This document shows, in pieces, positions 63,166 to 64,000 of a stretch of DNA of 64,000 nucleotides. This DNA comes from Micromonospora halotolerans (GTDB lineage: Bacteria; Actinomycetota; Actinomycetes; Mycobacteriales; Micromonosporaceae), in contig NZ_CP134876.1 in the NCBI RefSeq assembly GCF_032108445.1, positions 3,534,001-3,598,000 of the forward strand, read 5' to 3'. Every line of letters starts with the position of its first letter. The stretch's first letter is position 1. The notes beneath the pieces are model-generated. The model did no database searches. It was given only the letters and a program-made list of their open reading frames with translations, and had not been told where the DNA came from. The position numbers were made by a program, and so were the translations under genes.

Positions 63166-64000
63166 TCAGAAGTCGCCCTCGGCGACCTGGAAGACGGTCA
63201 GGCCGAGCGAGCGCCACATCCGGACCACCTGCTGCCGGTCGTCGAAGACCCCGACCACCCGGTAGCGCTCCCGGATCTCCCGCTCGTAGATCTCCCGCTT
63301 GACGACGGCGTCCTTGCGCTGGTCGCCGACCGCCCGCAGGTGCAGCGCCAGGTAGGGGACCCGGACGTGCCGGGCCAGCCAGGCCTCGGTGTCCGCCCGG
63401 GCCGTGGCGTCCCGCCCGGAGCAGAAGACCACCGCGTGCCCGGCCGCGTGCATGGCCCGGACCGCCGCGATCACCGCCTCGTTCGGCGCGTCCTCGCCGA
63501 CCCGGGTCATGTCGTACGGGCTGCGCGACACGTTCAACGCCACCGTGCCGTCGATGTCGACCAGCACGATGTCGGGGCGCTCGGCGGCCTCCCGCTCGAC
63601 CCGGGCCGGGCCGCCGGTCCGGACGGTCGGCACCGGCAGCGGTAACGGGCGGTTCGCCAGGTAGCGCTCGTGCAGCCGGCGGATCGCGGCCTCGCCGACC
63701 CGGTCCACCTCGGGACGCGCGGCGTCCCGGCGCAGGCACTCCTCCAGCGGCACGTCGGTGAAGTCGTGCACCTCGAACGCCGCGCCGTACCGGGCGGCCA
63801 GCTCGGCCCAGTCCCGCAGGGTGCGTGAGCGCAGGTTGGTGTCGTCGACGCAGACGCTCACCCGGGCCGCCAGCAGCGCCTCCACCTGGGCCCGCTGCAC
63901 GCGGGTGACCTGCCCCTCGGCCCACTGGGTGAAGAGCCGTTCGCCGTGCATCATCCGGCGCAGGTCGTCCCGGTTGATCCGGACCACGCCCGGCTGGAGC
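63166..64000 (-). CDS. polynucleotide kinase-like kinase fused to HAD phosphatase (5' end outside the window)
   Basis: At least 278 residues of a minus-strand gene that continues past base 64000. The visible N-terminal part (RINRDDLRRMMHG, VCVDDTNLRS, FTDVPLEECLRRD) is the distal half of a T4-PNK-type 5' kinase whose Walker A must lie beyond the window. A linker is followed by a HAD phosphatase (LVDIDGTVALN, VFCSGRD, KREIYEREI, VGVFDDRQQVVRMW). Together these match T4 Pnkp-like repair kinases/phosphatases acting on RNA or DNA ends. The GTG at 63987 is not the true start since the frame is open to the edge. Confidence 0.85.
   Translation of the reverse strand, partial: LQPGVVRINRDDLRRMMHGERLFTQWAEGQVTRVQRAQVEALLAARVSVCVDDTNLRSRTLRDWAELAARYGAAFEVHDFTDVPLEECLRRDAARPEVDRVGEAAIRRLHERYLANRPLPLPVPTVRTGGPARVEREAAERPDIVLVDIDGTVALNVSRSPYDMTRVGEDAPNEAVIAAVRAMHAAGHAVVFCSGRDATARADTEAWLARHVRVPYLALHLRAVGDQRKDAVVKREIYEREIRERYRVVGVFDDRQQVVRMWRSLGLTVFQVAEGDF

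Overview
The window is about 72-75% G+C actinobacterial chromosome. Gene content and style (a leucine-free GC-rich codon usage at third positions, Rho with a long Arg/Gly/Glu-rich insertion, SigE-family sigma factor, CBM2/CBM6 secreted glycosidases, an intrinsic erm gene, a stand-alone LigD polymerase domain) point to the Micromonosporaceae, most likely Micromonospora or a close relative. No phage, CRISPR array, plasmid origin or intact insertion sequence is visible. It reads as ordinary chromosome with core and variable blocks.

Layout. 0-5.6 kb: membrane desaturase, a leaderless small ORF coupled to an FHA protein, and a tightly coupled arginine-to-glutamate-semialdehyde pair (guanidine-modifying hydrolase plus ornithine aminotransferase). 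5.7-15 kb: endonuclease VIII (Nei), a MmyB-like regulator facing an FMN reductase, an APH(6)-type kinase, a SigE-family sigma factor coupled to a membrane propeller-like protein, a WGR/propeller protein, a CoA-disulfide-reductase-like flavoprotein and a YbdK-type ligase. 15-23 kb: a DUF6412 protein and a second-type YidC, then secreted GH16 and GH18 enzymes with visible promoters, DedA, DUF1349, a GH13 enzyme and a FabG-like SDR. 24-34 kb: membrane proteins, a Gfo/Idh/MocA oxidoreductase, an erm methyltransferase with a leader peptide and attenuator-like structure, an erythromycin-esterase-family protein, TetR-MMPL and HxlR/MFS efflux pairs, and a 0.44 kb non-coding stretch with inverted repeats. 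34-43 kb: a MocR-type regulator, PEP-mutase-family and cupin genes, LigD polymerase domain, a large secreted S8 protease with a TrmB/LuxR-like regulator behind it, tRNA-Arg(CCG) and a degenerate IS630-type transposase-like gene.

43-59 kb is the conserved core: DUF3105-DUF305, argS-lysA-hom-thrC as a tightly packed aspartate-family operon, then an RND pump, a polysaccharide deacetylase and an MFS transporter, then thrB and rho. The final 4.5 kb has a huge secreted protein joining a phosphodiester-glycosidase (NAGPA) domain to a metallophosphatase, and the end of a polynucleotide kinase/phosphatase-like gene cut by the window edge.

Regulation visible in the sequence: many genes begin 6-8 nt after a TANNNT box (leaderless transcription), strong GC hairpin terminators separate convergent units, and specific operators can be proposed for the GH16 gene (LacI type), the TetR-MMPL unit (two identical 16-bp palindromes), the FMN reductase (18-bp palindrome) and the arginine pair (three phased TTGCGT boxes). 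The most interesting single locus is the erm leader/attenuator at 25.55-25.9 kb.
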